Assembly (NCBI GenBank): GCA_034422875.1
Contig: DAOUJI010000098.1
Location: 27,174 to 91,173, forward strand
DNA from: DAOUJI01 sp034422875
Lineage (GTDB): Bacteria > Chloroflexota > Dehalococcoidia > Lucifugimonadales > JAGWBF01
Direction of reading: 5' to 3'
Length of the DNA: 64,000 bases
Position numbers and translations under genes: made by a program. Below are positions 54,279-62,155 of this stretch, piece by piece (the stretch's first letter is position 1; the number at the start of each line of letters is the position of its first letter). The notes under the pieces are model-generated. The model had not been told where the DNA came from and did not search any database. It was given only the letters and a program-made list of their open reading frames with translations.

Positions 54279-54419
54279 GTGAGCGTAGTTCGCCGCCGCT
54301 CTCTGGTCCTGGCAGGGCTGGAGAGGGCGGACTACGACGCCCTGCGGTCCCTCGCCGTCTTTGAGCCAAAGGCGGGCTTGTGTCCCGATACCACATTGAG
54401 GACCGGAAGGGAAGTATGA
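54279..54419 (+). CDS. Candidate 46-residue small ORF coupled to leuA
   Basis: From a GTG at 54279 (GGAGG 5 nt upstream) a frame with strongly G/C-ending codons like its neighbours runs to a TGA that overlaps the leuA ATG (ATGA). The peptide begins SVVRRRSLVLAGLERADYDAL and ends TGREV. It resembles no family I know. It could be a translational coupler for leuA, a Leu-rich leader (7 Leu) or a remnant. Its size is below usual gene-calling limits. Confidence 0.4.
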   Translation: MSVVRRRSLVLAGLERADYDALRSLAVFEPKAGLCPDTTLRTGREV

Positions 54420-55990
54420 TAATGGGCCGTGAAATTGACCAGGAAAAAGTAATAGTTTTCGACACCACTCTCCGGGACGGAGAGCAATCAGCCGGGATAG
54501 GACTCACCGGAGACGAGAAGCTGATTATCGCCCGCCAACTGGCCAGGCTGAACGTCGACGTGATCGAGGCGGGTTTTGCCGCGTCGAGCCCAGGCGACTT
54601 CGAGGCGGTCAAGACCATTGCGGGCGACGTCAAAGGCTCCATCATAGCCTCGCTGGCGCGGGCGGTTCCCGAGGATGTGGACGCCGCGTGGGAGGCGATA
54701 CAAGGCGCTGAAACCCCCCGTATCCACGTGTTCCTCTCCAGCTCCGACATCCACATCATGCACCAGCTCAGGAAGAACCGGGAAGAGGTTATGGAGCAGG
54801 CCGTCTCAATGGTGGCGCGCGCCAAGAAGTACTGCTCCGACGTGGAGTTCTCGCCGATGGACGCCACTCGCACCAACCCGGAATACCTGTTCCAACTGCT
54901 GGAAGCTGTGATTAACGCGGGGGCTACAACCGTAAACATCGCTGACACCGTGGGTTACGCCATACCCTCCCAGTTCGCCCAGCTTCTTCTGGACATCCAG
55001 GAAGCCGTGCCCAACATCCACCGGGCGACTCTCAGCGTCCACTGCCACAATGACCTGGGCCTTGCAGTGGCCAACAGCCTGGCAGCGGTCCAAGCGGGAG
55101 CCCGCCAGGTGGAAGGATGCATCAACGGAATAGGAGAGCGGGCGGGCAACGCCTCTGTGGAGGAAATCATCATGGCCCTCCACACCCGGAAAGACTACAT
55201 GAACGTGGCCACCGACGCCCACACTCACCAACTCTATCCCACAAGCCGCATGGTGAGCCGCATTACCGGCATGCCCATACAGCCCAACAAATCGGTGGTT
55301 GGGGAGAATGCCTTCCGCCACGCCTCGGGGATACACCAGGACGGAGTCCTGAAAGAACGCTCCACCTACGAGCTCATGGACCCCATCTCGATTGGCTGGC
55401 CCGGCAACTCCCTGGTCCTGGGCAAGCTCAGCGGACGAGCGGGACTCCGCTCCCGGCTGGAGGACCTGGGCTACAATCTGGAGAGGTCGGATCTGGACAG
55501 GGTTTTCGACGCTTTCAAAGACCTGGCCGACAAGAAGTCGGAGGTCACTGACCGGGACCTGGAAACCCTCATGGCTGAGGAAAACCGGATGGCCTACGAG
55601 CAGGCCATTTTCAAGCTCGACCACGTGCAGTTCTCCGGCGGCGACCACGACATTGCCACCGCTACAGTACGCGTTATCGGCCCGCAGGACGTAGTCTACA
55701 GCGACGCATCTACGGGCAACGGCCCCGTGGACGCGGTGTGCAAGGCCATCCAGAGAGCAGCGGGCGTAGGCGCCCAGCTCATCGACTTCAACGTCCACTC
55801 GGTGACCGAGGGCCTGGACTCCATCGGAGAGGTCGTCGTCCGCGTGGACCAGGACGGGGAAGTCTACACGGGGCGCGCGGCGTCAACGGACATCATTGTC
55901 GCCAGCGCCAACGCCTACCTGAGCGCAGTAAACCGCGCCCTCGCCCAGACCGGCGCCGACTATCAGGTGGCGCCGCTCACTACACCGTAG
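54416..55990 (+). CDS. leuA: 2-isopropylmalate synthase
   Basis: 524 residues. First committed step to leucine: acetyl-CoA plus 2-oxoisovalerate. DTTLRDGEQSAG is at residues about 13-24, the metal-binding HCHNDLG occurs as SVHCHNDLGLAVANS, and GNASVEEIIMAL follows. The C-terminal LeuA allosteric domain (DHDIATATVRVIGP, then GLDSIGEVVVRVDQDG) is complete, so feedback by leucine is expected. The ATG at 54416 has GGAAGGGA upstream; the earlier GTG at 54380 is less likely. Confidence 0.96.
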   Translation: MIMGREIDQEKVIVFDTTLRDGEQSAGIGLTGDEKLIIARQLARLNVDVIEAGFAASSPGDFEAVKTIAGDVKGSIIASLARAVPEDVDAAWEAIQGAETPRIHVFLSSSDIHIMHQLRKNREEVMEQAVSMVARAKKYCSDVEFSPMDATRTNPEYLFQLLEAVINAGATTVNIADTVGYAIPSQFAQLLLDIQEAVPNIHRATLSVHCHNDLGLAVANSLAAVQAGARQVEGCINGIGERAGNASVEEIIMALHTRKDYMNVATDAHTHQLYPTSRMVSRITGMPIQPNKSVVGENAFRHASGIHQDGVLKERSTYELMDPISIGWPGNSLVLGKLSGRAGLRSRLEDLGYNLERSDLDRVFDAFKDLADKKSEVTDRDLETLMAEENRMAYEQAIFKLDHVQFSGGDHDIATATVRVIGPQDVVYSDASTGNGPVDAVCKAIQRAAGVGAQLIDFNVHSVTEGLDSIGEVVVRVDQDGEVYTGRAASTDIIVASANAYLSAVNRALAQTGADYQVAPLTTP

Positions 55991-56056
55991 CCGCGACGCG
56001 CAAAGAGGAACGCCCAAACATTCCTGGATGCTTCGATATAACTAGGAGGCACGCCC

Positions 56057-57457
56057 ATGCCCAAAACCATGTTCGACAAAATCTGGGACAGCCACGTTGT
56101 TCACGAGGAGCCGGGCCAATCAACCCTGCTCTACATTGACTTGCACCTGGTGCACGAGGTCACGTCGCCACAGGCTTTCGACGGCCTACGGATGGCGGGA
56201 AGGAAAATCCGGCGTCCGGAACTGACCATCGCGACTGTGGACCACAACGTTCCTACTTCGGAGAGGTCGCTGCCCATCGCCGACGAAATGTCCCGCAAGC
56301 AGTTGGAAGCCATGACCCGGAACGCGGAGGAGTTCGGCATCACGCTGTACGACATGAACAGCGCCAACCAGGGGATCGTCCACATCATTGGACCAGAACA
56401 GGGCTACACACAGCCCGGCAAGACTATCGTCTGCGGAGACAGCCACACGTCCACCCACGGAGCTTTCGGCGCTCTTGCCCTAGGCATCGGCACCACCCAG
56501 GTTGAGCAAGCGCTTGCCACACAATGTCTGGTACAGGCCAAGCAAAAGACCATGGAGATTCGCGTTGACGGGCCGCTCCCCTTTGGAGTCACCGCCAAGG
56601 ACATGGCCCTGGGAATCATCGGCCGCATAGGGGTCAACGGAGGCATAGGCCACGTCATCGAGTACACCGGCGAGGCGGTCAGGTCCCTTTCAATGGAAGG
56701 CCGTATGACGCTCTGCAACATGACCATCGAGGGAGGCGCCAGGGCTGGCATGGTGGCCCCGGACGACACCACTTTCGACTACCTCCGGGGAAGACCCCAT
56801 GCACCTCAAGGCGCGGAATTCGACGCGGCTGTCGAACGCTGGCGTGAGCTTCCCACCGACGCCGGCGCAGTGTTTGACACGGTGGTGCAGATTGACGGGG
56901 CGGCGTTGGAGCCTCTGGTAACCTGGGGCACCAACCCCGGAATGGTCGTACCCGTGACCGGACGAGTGCCCGACCCTGCTTCCTTCGACGACTCAGACCA
57001 GAGAGAAGCAGGAGTCAGGGCGCTGGAGTACATGGGCCTCAAGCCCAACACTCCGATGCAGGAAATAACGTTGGACCGGGTCTTCCTGGGCTCATGCACC
57101 AACGCCCGGCTTGAAGACCTCAGAAACGCGGCAGAGGTTGTTAAGGGGAAAAAGGTCAACCCCAACGTCTACGCCATGGTGGTGCCCGGTTCCACGTTGA
57201 TAAAGCTCCAGGCGGAGAAAGAAGGCATCGACGGCATCTTCAAGGACGCCGGATTCGACTGGCGTGAGGCTGGCTGCTCCATGTGCCTGGGCATGAACCC
57301 TGACATCCTCCAGCCCGGAGAGCGATGCGCCTCCACCTCCAACCGAAACTTCGAGGGGCGCCAGGGCAAGGGCGGCCGCACACACCTGGTCAGCCCACAG
57401 ATGGCCGCAGCCGCAGCCATCGCCGGTCACTTCGTGGACATCAGGGAGTGGAACTAA
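56057..57457 (+). CDS. leuC: 3-isopropylmalate dehydratase large subunit
   Basis: 466 residues, aconitase superfamily. The 4Fe-4S ligands are the Cys in FLGSCTNARLEDL and the pair in GCSMCLGMNPD, with DNHVPTS-like DHNVPTSERSLPI near the N-terminus and GDSHTSTHGAFGALALGIGTT in domain 2. AGGAGG precedes the ATG. Works with LeuD to isomerise 2- to 3-isopropylmalate. Confidence 0.96.
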   Translation: MPKTMFDKIWDSHVVHEEPGQSTLLYIDLHLVHEVTSPQAFDGLRMAGRKIRRPELTIATVDHNVPTSERSLPIADEMSRKQLEAMTRNAEEFGITLYDMNSANQGIVHIIGPEQGYTQPGKTIVCGDSHTSTHGAFGALALGIGTTQVEQALATQCLVQAKQKTMEIRVDGPLPFGVTAKDMALGIIGRIGVNGGIGHVIEYTGEAVRSLSMEGRMTLCNMTIEGGARAGMVAPDDTTFDYLRGRPHAPQGAEFDAAVERWRELPTDAGAVFDTVVQIDGAALEPLVTWGTNPGMVVPVTGRVPDPASFDDSDQREAGVRALEYMGLKPNTPMQEITLDRVFLGSCTNARLEDLRNAAEVVKGKKVNPNVYAMVVPGSTLIKLQAEKEGIDGIFKDAGFDWREAGCSMCLGMNPDILQPGERCASTSNRNFEGRQGKGGRTHLVSPQMAAAAAIAGHFVDIREWN

Positions 57458-57485
57458 TCCTATAAGCCGTCCTCCCCACAATAGT

Positions 57486-57541
57486 CCCTTCCCCCTCTGG
57501 GGGAAGGTTAGGGCCTCCCCTGAGCTTGCCGAAGGGATGGG
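57486..57541 (+). repeat. Intergenic repeat-like element between leuC and leuD
   Basis: A 9-bp hairpin CCTTCCCCC-TCT-GGGGGAAGG is followed at once by CCCTGAGCTTGCCGAAGGG, a variant of the CCTGAGCTTGTCGAAGG sequence that is widely dispersed between genes in many bacteria. It lies inside an otherwise tightly packed operon. Confidence 0.5.
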
Positions 57542-57569
57542 GCAAACACGTAGCAGAGGAGAACCATAG

Positions 57570-58181
57570 ATGGAAGCCATTACCAAGACCACCGGAACGG
57601 CGCTGCCCCTGGACCGGGTGAACGTCGACACCGACCAGATAATCCCTGCAGTGTTTCTGAAGCGCATCGAACGCACGGGATATGACGACGCGCTGTTCGC
57701 TTCCTGGAGATTTAACGAGGACGGCAGCCCCAAGATGGACTTCATCCTGAACCAGGAAGGCTACACCGACTCCACCATCCTGGTGGGGGGACGCAACTTC
57801 GGCTGCGGCTCTTCCCGCGAGCATGCCCCGTGGGCGTTGCTGGACTACGGCTTCCGGGTGGTGATAGCTCCCAGCTTCGCAGACATATTCCACAAGAACT
57901 GTTTCGACAACGGCATCGTGCCCGCCCACCTGCCTGAGGACCAGGTGCAGCAGCTTATGCAGAAGGCCCTGAGCAGACCCGGCTACAAGCTGACGGTCGA
58001 CCTGGAGACCTGCACCGTTTCAGACGGCGAAGGGCTGAGTTTCAGCTTCGTCGTGCACAACGACCCAGGCACCCACGAGTTCCGCCGCCACTGCCTGATG
58101 AACGGCCTTGACGACATCGCCCTGACGCTCCAGCACGAAGACAAAATCTCAGCCTTCGAGGCCCGCCACACCATAACCTAG
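57570..58181 (+). CDS. leuD: 3-isopropylmalate dehydratase small subunit
   Basis: 203 residues. NVDTDQIIPAVFLKRI near the N-terminus, GGRNFGCGSSREHAPWALLDYG as the swivel-domain signature (quoted as RNFGCGSSREHAPWAL), and APSFADIFHKNCFDNGI. The C-terminus ends DKISAFEARHTIT with the stop lying inside the left direct repeat of the restriction cassette, so the last residues may have been changed by the insertion. No leuB follows; it must lie elsewhere. Confidence 0.95.
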   Translation: MEAITKTTGTALPLDRVNVDTDQIIPAVFLKRIERTGYDDALFASWRFNEDGSPKMDFILNQEGYTDSTILVGGRNFGCGSSREHAPWALLDYGFRVVIAPSFADIFHKNCFDNGIVPAHLPEDQVQQLMQKALSRPGYKLTVDLETCTVSDGEGLSFSFVVHNDPGTHEFRRHCLMNGLDDIALTLQHEDKISAFEARHTIT

Positions 58182-58187
58182 GCTCTG
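58166..58187 (+). repeat. Left direct repeat of the restriction-modification cassette
   Basis: CCACACCATAACCTAGGCTCTG (a 22-bp unit; the last 17 bp from CCATAACC are identical to the right copy, and 21 of 22 overall). It contains the leuD stop codon TAG. Interpreted as a target duplication or attachment site. Confidence 0.75.
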
Positions 58188-58322
58188 GACGTTCCCTGGG
58201 GCAACGGCAGCAGATGCCGTGAATTGTTGAAGAATTTCTACCTCGGCGTCAGAATTGTCATCACCAAGTCCGACGTCTGTCCAACGTGTTCCACTTCACA
58301 ACGATGACATCAGAGGGTACTT

Positions 58323-58360
58323 TATTGTGGAACAATATATTAGAGTAACCGGAACGTTCC
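58323..58360 (+). promoter_or_regulatory. Palindromes upstream of the methyltransferase gene
   Basis: TATTGT-GGA-ACAATA (58323-58337) overlaps a TATATT -10-like box, and GGAACGTTCC (58351-58360) is a perfect palindrome. Either could be an operator for the cassette; no controller gene is present, so self-binding by the methyltransferase is one option. The rest of 58188-58464 shows nothing definite. Confidence 0.3.
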
Positions 58361-58464
58361 CAGGGGATTTGGGACCATAGCTTCAAAACCCATTGTGGCA
58401 TTGCTAAGGGCCTAATTGGTCCTAAGGTAAACCGCAACTATTCGTACGTGACTTGGGGGGTGTG

Positions 58465-59745
58465 GTGACGGGCAACTTTCACGACCTAGCCTTTACCGCC
58501 AACCGTGAAGCTCCACTCCATAGGTGGGTGCCGTGGATTGCCGGGTATTCGAAGACCTTCGTAGAGGAAGCTCTAGCCCGCCATGTCAACGCTCCGAGTG
58601 TGGTTCTCGATCCATTTGCTGGAGTTGGAACAACGCTGATTGAAGCCGACCTCGTTGGACATGAAGCGATCGGTTTCGAGATAAATCCCTACGCAACGTT
58701 TGCGGCGCGAACCAAGCTGAAGGCGCACCGCATCGATTCTAATGCCCTCCGTGAGACCGTCCGCTCACTCTGGGCCTTCGGACACAAGGTAAATACTAAC
58801 GGAGCCGAACCTCAAACGGCTCCTCCAGCAGGATTTCGCACACGAACACCCTTCTATAGTCCTAAAGTGCTTCGGAAGGTCTTGTTGACCTTAGATTTCG
58901 TTGAACAACAGGTAGACCCCTGCCTATCAGACGTGTTCCAACTCGCGTTTGCCTCCACTATGGTGCAATACTCGAACTATTCCTATGAGCCAAGTTTAGG
59001 GCGTAAGTCGACTGCACAGCGTCCTGATGTGACAGACTTTCCGGTAATCGAGACCGTCGCCGAGAAACTGGCCCAGATCGCCGATGACGCCGACTGGCAT
59101 CGATGTGCGCGTGTCAAGAATCAGAGGAAAGACGGGCGAGTAATCGCCGAATCTTTCTTCGATGGCCATCGGAATTTGCCAGCGGGAAGCGTGGACTTGA
59201 TAGTAACTTCACCGCCATACCTGAACAACTACCACTATAATCGGAACACCCGGCCTCATCTCTACTGGCTAGGATTGTGCAACTCCACGCAAGACCTCAA
59301 ACAGCTCGAATACATGAATTTCGGAACCTATTGGCAGAACGCAAGAGAACTTGATTCCGTAGAATTGGACCCGCTGGCCTACGATGATGAGATTGAGCAC
59401 AGTATTGCTGAAATACGCCGGAAAAACCCTGAAAAAGGCATCTATGGTGGACGAGGTTGGGCAAACTATGCTGCGTTGTACTTCAATGATTGCGCGCGGT
59501 TCCTAAACGGCGCGAATTGGTGTCTACGTTCAGGAGGTACGGCTCTGGTAGTGATAGGGAACAGCATTCTCCAGGGAGTTCCCATTCCTACCGACCGGTT
59601 TCTTGCAAGGATTGCGGAACGATGCGGCCTGGAAACCGTACACATTCATAAACCACGGGACAAAAGGGTCGGCAACAGCATTGTTGACTCTCGTGTACCC
59701 GGCAGTGGCCGCCTCTACGAATCCGTTGTGGAACTGAAATCATGA
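58465..59745 (+). CDS. Site-specific DNA methyltransferase (amino type)
   Basis: About 426 residues. The SAM-binding motif I DPFAGVGTTLIEA is near residue 50 and the catalytic motif IV VTSPPYLNNY near 247, the TSPPY form seen in N4-cytosine and some N6-adenine enzymes, with motif I preceding IV. The target domain is presumably between them. Starts are uncertain: GTG at 58465 or 58462, or TTG at 58453, in a G-rich stretch. Its stop overlaps the ATG of the endonuclease gene (ATGA), so it protects against that enzyme. The DNA is A/T-richer than in leuCD. Confidence 0.85.
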   Translation: MTGNFHDLAFTANREAPLHRWVPWIAGYSKTFVEEALARHVNAPSVVLDPFAGVGTTLIEADLVGHEAIGFEINPYATFAARTKLKAHRIDSNALRETVRSLWAFGHKVNTNGAEPQTAPPAGFRTRTPFYSPKVLRKVLLTLDFVEQQVDPCLSDVFQLAFASTMVQYSNYSYEPSLGRKSTAQRPDVTDFPVIETVAEKLAQIADDADWHRCARVKNQRKDGRVIAESFFDGHRNLPAGSVDLIVTSPPYLNNYHYNRNTRPHLYWLGLCNSTQDLKQLEYMNFGTYWQNARELDSVELDPLAYDDEIEHSIAEIRRKNPEKGIYGGRGWANYAALYFNDCARFLNGANWCLRSGGTALVVIGNSILQGVPIPTDRFLARIAERCGLETVHIHKPRDKRVGNSIVDSRVPGSGRLYESVVELKS

Positions 59746-60338
59746 CGACCCTGTACGACCCCCTGACGTATGACAACCTCATGGCCGGCTTGGTACTGTA
59801 TTTCATGAAGCAGAACAAGGTCCGGTTGGACCAAGCATCAGGCATAGAAGGCCCTGGAATATATTCGTTGTACTATTCGGGGACTTTGCCCGTCTACACC
59901 CCCATCGCCAACAGCGAGAGCCCAATCTACGTCGGGAAGGCCATTCCTCCCGGGTCCCGAAAAGGGGACACGGTCAATGTTAACGCGCCAAGTCTACAAC
60001 GTCGTATTACGGAACATGCTAAGTCCATCGCTCAAGCTGAAAACCTCGATACAACTGAGTTCTGGTGTCGCCACCTGGCGGTACAGCCGGTCTGGATTAC
60101 GCTTGCGGAACGGTTCTTGATAGACTATTTCCGCCCGGTCTGGAATCTCTGTCTGGATGGGTTCGGCGACCATGATCCGGGCAGCGGCAGGCGAAACAGT
60201 GAACGAAGTTGGTGGGACACAATGCACCCGGGTCGATCTTGGGCATCAAACTTGAGGGCTGTCAAAACGACGAGTGGTTCGACGGCTCGGGTCAACGATT
60301 TCTGGGCAACGAACCAAACAGGGCAAAGCAAAGATTAG
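59742..60338 (+). CDS. Eco29kI-family restriction endonuclease (GIY-YIG)
   Basis: 198 residues matching the R.Eco29kI pattern. GPGIYSLYYSG holds Tyr41, PIYVGKAIPPGSRKG holds Tyr63, QRRITEHAKSI holds Arg88 and His92, and LAERFLIDYFRPVWN holds Glu123, the five GIY-YIG catalytic residues recalled for Eco29kI. GFGDHDPGSGRR and HPGRSWA are also family blocks. Eco29kI cuts CCGCGG; whether this enzyme keeps that site is not visible. It overlaps the methyltransferase gene by 4 bp. Confidence 0.88.
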   Translation: MTTLYDPLTYDNLMAGLVLYFMKQNKVRLDQASGIEGPGIYSLYYSGTLPVYTPIANSESPIYVGKAIPPGSRKGDTVNVNAPSLQRRITEHAKSIAQAENLDTTEFWCRHLAVQPVWITLAERFLIDYFRPVWNLCLDGFGDHDPGSGRRNSERSWWDTMHPGRSWASNLRAVKTTSGSTARVNDFWATNQTGQSKD

Positions 60339-60396
60339 TAGCGACAGGAAATCCCCGCCCAATCGACGATTTTGAGACCGCGCGTCGCCGACTGCA

Positions 60397-60418
60397 CCAC
60401 TCCATAACCTAGGCTCTG
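60397..60418 (+). repeat. Right direct repeat of the restriction-modification cassette
   Basis: CCACTCCATAACCTAGGCTCTG, one mismatch from the left copy at 58166-58187, 2,231 bp apart. It contains the stop codon of the convergent MBL-fold gene (CTA at 60409-60411). Confidence 0.75.
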
Positions 60419-61137
60419 ACCTTGGGAGCCGGGCGGGGGATGAACCGCCAGGGGAAGAGGGCCCAGGTGTAGCCCGCAAGCATGCGCTCCAGAGCTGGCT
60501 TCGCGCTGCCCACCACAGGCTTGCCGTGGCCCACGCAGACAGTGTCGAAGTCCAGAGCCGCGATCCGCTCGATTGACCTGCGGTAGGCGCGAAAGTCGGT
60601 GCCGGGAAACTGCACCGGACGGTGGAACGTCTTGCCGTCAGCGATTAGCATGTCCCCAGCGATGAGGACTCCCCGCTTCTCGGCCAGAAAGCACACGCTT
60701 CCCGCCGTATGCCCGGGAGTATGGAACACTTTAACCCCGCCTAAAGCCGGAATCTCAGCCCCATCTTCCAAGCGGCCGTCGGCGTGGATTCGGCTAAGGA
60801 ACGGCAGCTTTCCTGGGAGAAAGAGCAACTGGCCGGGATAGTGGAGCCAACGGCCTGAGCCTCCGGTACGGGTGTCATCATCATGGACAAGCACCTCGAC
60901 ATCCAAGTTCCCAAACAAAGAGAGTATGCTTCCGATATGATCGGGATGGGAATGGGTCAGGACAACCTGGCGGACATCGGAGACTGCCCGCCCGATCGAC
61001 TCGACGTACCTGCGAATCCGGCCTGCATTGAAGGGAAGCGCCGCGTCCACGAGAGTCAGGGAGTCGGAGTCGACCAGCAGGTAGACGTTGCCGCCCCACG
61101 TGCCGTCCACTTTATGAATGCCAGGGACGACCTCCAC
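60409..61137 (-). CDS. MBL-fold metallo-hydrolase
   Basis: 242 residues. The binuclear zinc motif is LTHSHPDHIG, with FHTPGHTAGSVCF, GDMLIADG and VCVGHGKPV giving the remaining His/Asp ligands of the glyoxalase II-like group. The substrate is unknown. The C-terminal AGYTWALFPWRFIPRPAP is hydrophobic and Pro-rich. Its 3' end lies in the right direct repeat. It is the last gene of a minus-strand run rdgB-moaA-rnhA-moaC-MBL with gaps of 4-14 bp or overlaps. Confidence 0.9.
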   Translation of the reverse strand: MEVVPGIHKVDGTWGGNVYLLVDSDSLTLVDAALPFNAGRIRRYVESIGRAVSDVRQVVLTHSHPDHIGSILSLFGNLDVEVLVHDDDTRTGGSGRWLHYPGQLLFLPGKLPFLSRIHADGRLEDGAEIPALGGVKVFHTPGHTAGSVCFLAEKRGVLIAGDMLIADGKTFHRPVQFPGTDFRAYRRSIERIAALDFDTVCVGHGKPVVGSAKPALERMLAGYTWALFPWRFIPRPAPKVRA

Positions 61138-61141
61138 AGAG

Positions 61142-61663
61142 CTACTCCAGGTCTATGTCGCCGCTTTTACCGCCCCGCTTGCGGAGGAGCCGCACATCCT
61201 GGATGCGCATAGCCCTGTCCACCGACTTACACATGTCATAGATGGTCAGAGCGGCCACGGATACGGCGGTAAGGGCTTCCATTTCCACGCCCGTCTTGAA
61301 GGAGGTCCGGGCGGTTGCGGTGATGTTTACGCCTCCCCGGTCTTGGTCCAGTTCCAGGTCCACGCTGATGTTGTCCAGCGGAATGGGATGGCAGAGGGGA
61401 ATGAGGTTGGAGGTCTGCTTGCCGCCCATGATTCCGGCAATACGGGCGACCGTAAGCACGTCGCCCTTCTTCATCAACCCTTCCCCGATGAGCCGCAGGG
61501 TGTCAGGCTCCATTGAGACGAATCCCCCGGCCACTGCCTCACGGTCGGTGACAGGCTTGTCCCCAACGTCCACCATCGAAGCCGCGCCCTGCGAGTCCAG
61601 GTGGGTCAGGCCAGACCCATCGCCCTGGCTGGTTTCAGCTCTGTTGTCTGAGTCCATGTTCAT
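61142..61663 (-). CDS. moaC: Cyclic pyranopterin monophosphate synthase MoaC
   Basis: 173 residues. Second enzyme of molybdopterin synthesis with MoaA. Family blocks: GLTHLDSQGAASMVDVGDK at the start (quoted as LTHLDSQGAASMVDV), then IAGIMGGKQTSNLIPLCHPIPL with the active-site Lys and His, GVEMEALTAVSVAALTIYDMCK, and LLRKRGGKSG. It is separated from moaA by rnhA. Confidence 0.95.
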   Translation of the reverse strand: MNMDSDNRAETSQGDGSGLTHLDSQGAASMVDVGDKPVTDREAVAGGFVSMEPDTLRLIGEGLMKKGDVLTVARIAGIMGGKQTSNLIPLCHPIPLDNISVDLELDQDRGGVNITATARTSFKTGVEMEALTAVSVAALTIYDMCKSVDRAMRIQDVRLLRKRGGKSGDIDLE

Positions 61664-61667
61664 GCCC

Positions 61668-62141
61668 TCAGCCAGTGTATCCAGGGTCGGCCGGCAGCCC
61701 CTTCATATTTGCCGACCCCACGGCAAGCCGGTCACACCGCTCGTTCTCCCGATTGCCTGAGTGTCCTCTGACCCACTTGAAATCGACGTCGTGCTTGCCG
61801 CACAGGTCCAGCATCTTGTCCCACAAGTCCGGGTTTAGGGCCTTCTCTCCCCTGGAGTTGCGCTTCCATCCATTGGCCTTCCAGCGTTTAGCCCAGCCCT
61901 TGCTGATGGCGTTTACGACGTATTGAGAATCGCTGTAGAGACTGACCGAACAAGGCTCGTGAAGCTCCTCCAGGCCTTTTATCACGGCCATAATCTCCAT
62001 GCGGTTGTTGGTGGTCAGGCGGAACCCTCCTGAAAGTTCCTTCCGGTGTCCTCCGTAAAGCAGGACTACACCATATCCTCCGGGGCCTGGGTTGCCCAAG
62101 CAGGCGCCGTCGGTGTAAATCTCAACGTGCTTGTCTGCCAT
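61668..62141 (-). CDS. rnhA: Ribonuclease HI
   Basis: 157 residues. The catalytic acids are in IYTDGACLGNPGPGGYG (Asp), NNRMEIMAVIKGLEEL (Glu), LYSDSQYVVNAI (Asp) and NERCDRLA (Asp). Length and order match E. coli-type RNase HI, which removes RNA-DNA hybrids. It lies between moaA and moaC with gaps of 14 and 4 bp. Confidence 0.95.
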   Translation of the reverse strand: MADKHVEIYTDGACLGNPGPGGYGVVLLYGGHRKELSGGFRLTTNNRMEIMAVIKGLEELHEPCSVSLYSDSQYVVNAISKGWAKRWKANGWKRNSRGEKALNPDLWDKMLDLCGKHDVDFKWVRGHSGNRENERCDRLAVGSANMKGLPADPGYTG

Positions 62142-62155
62142 GCCGTTCGGTCGGT

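Noticed and set aside
60209..60412. A 67-residue frame at the end of the endonuclease gene as a separate gene
   Set aside because: It overlaps the conserved endonuclease C-terminus in another frame; only its last codons are of interest as a possible leuD relic.
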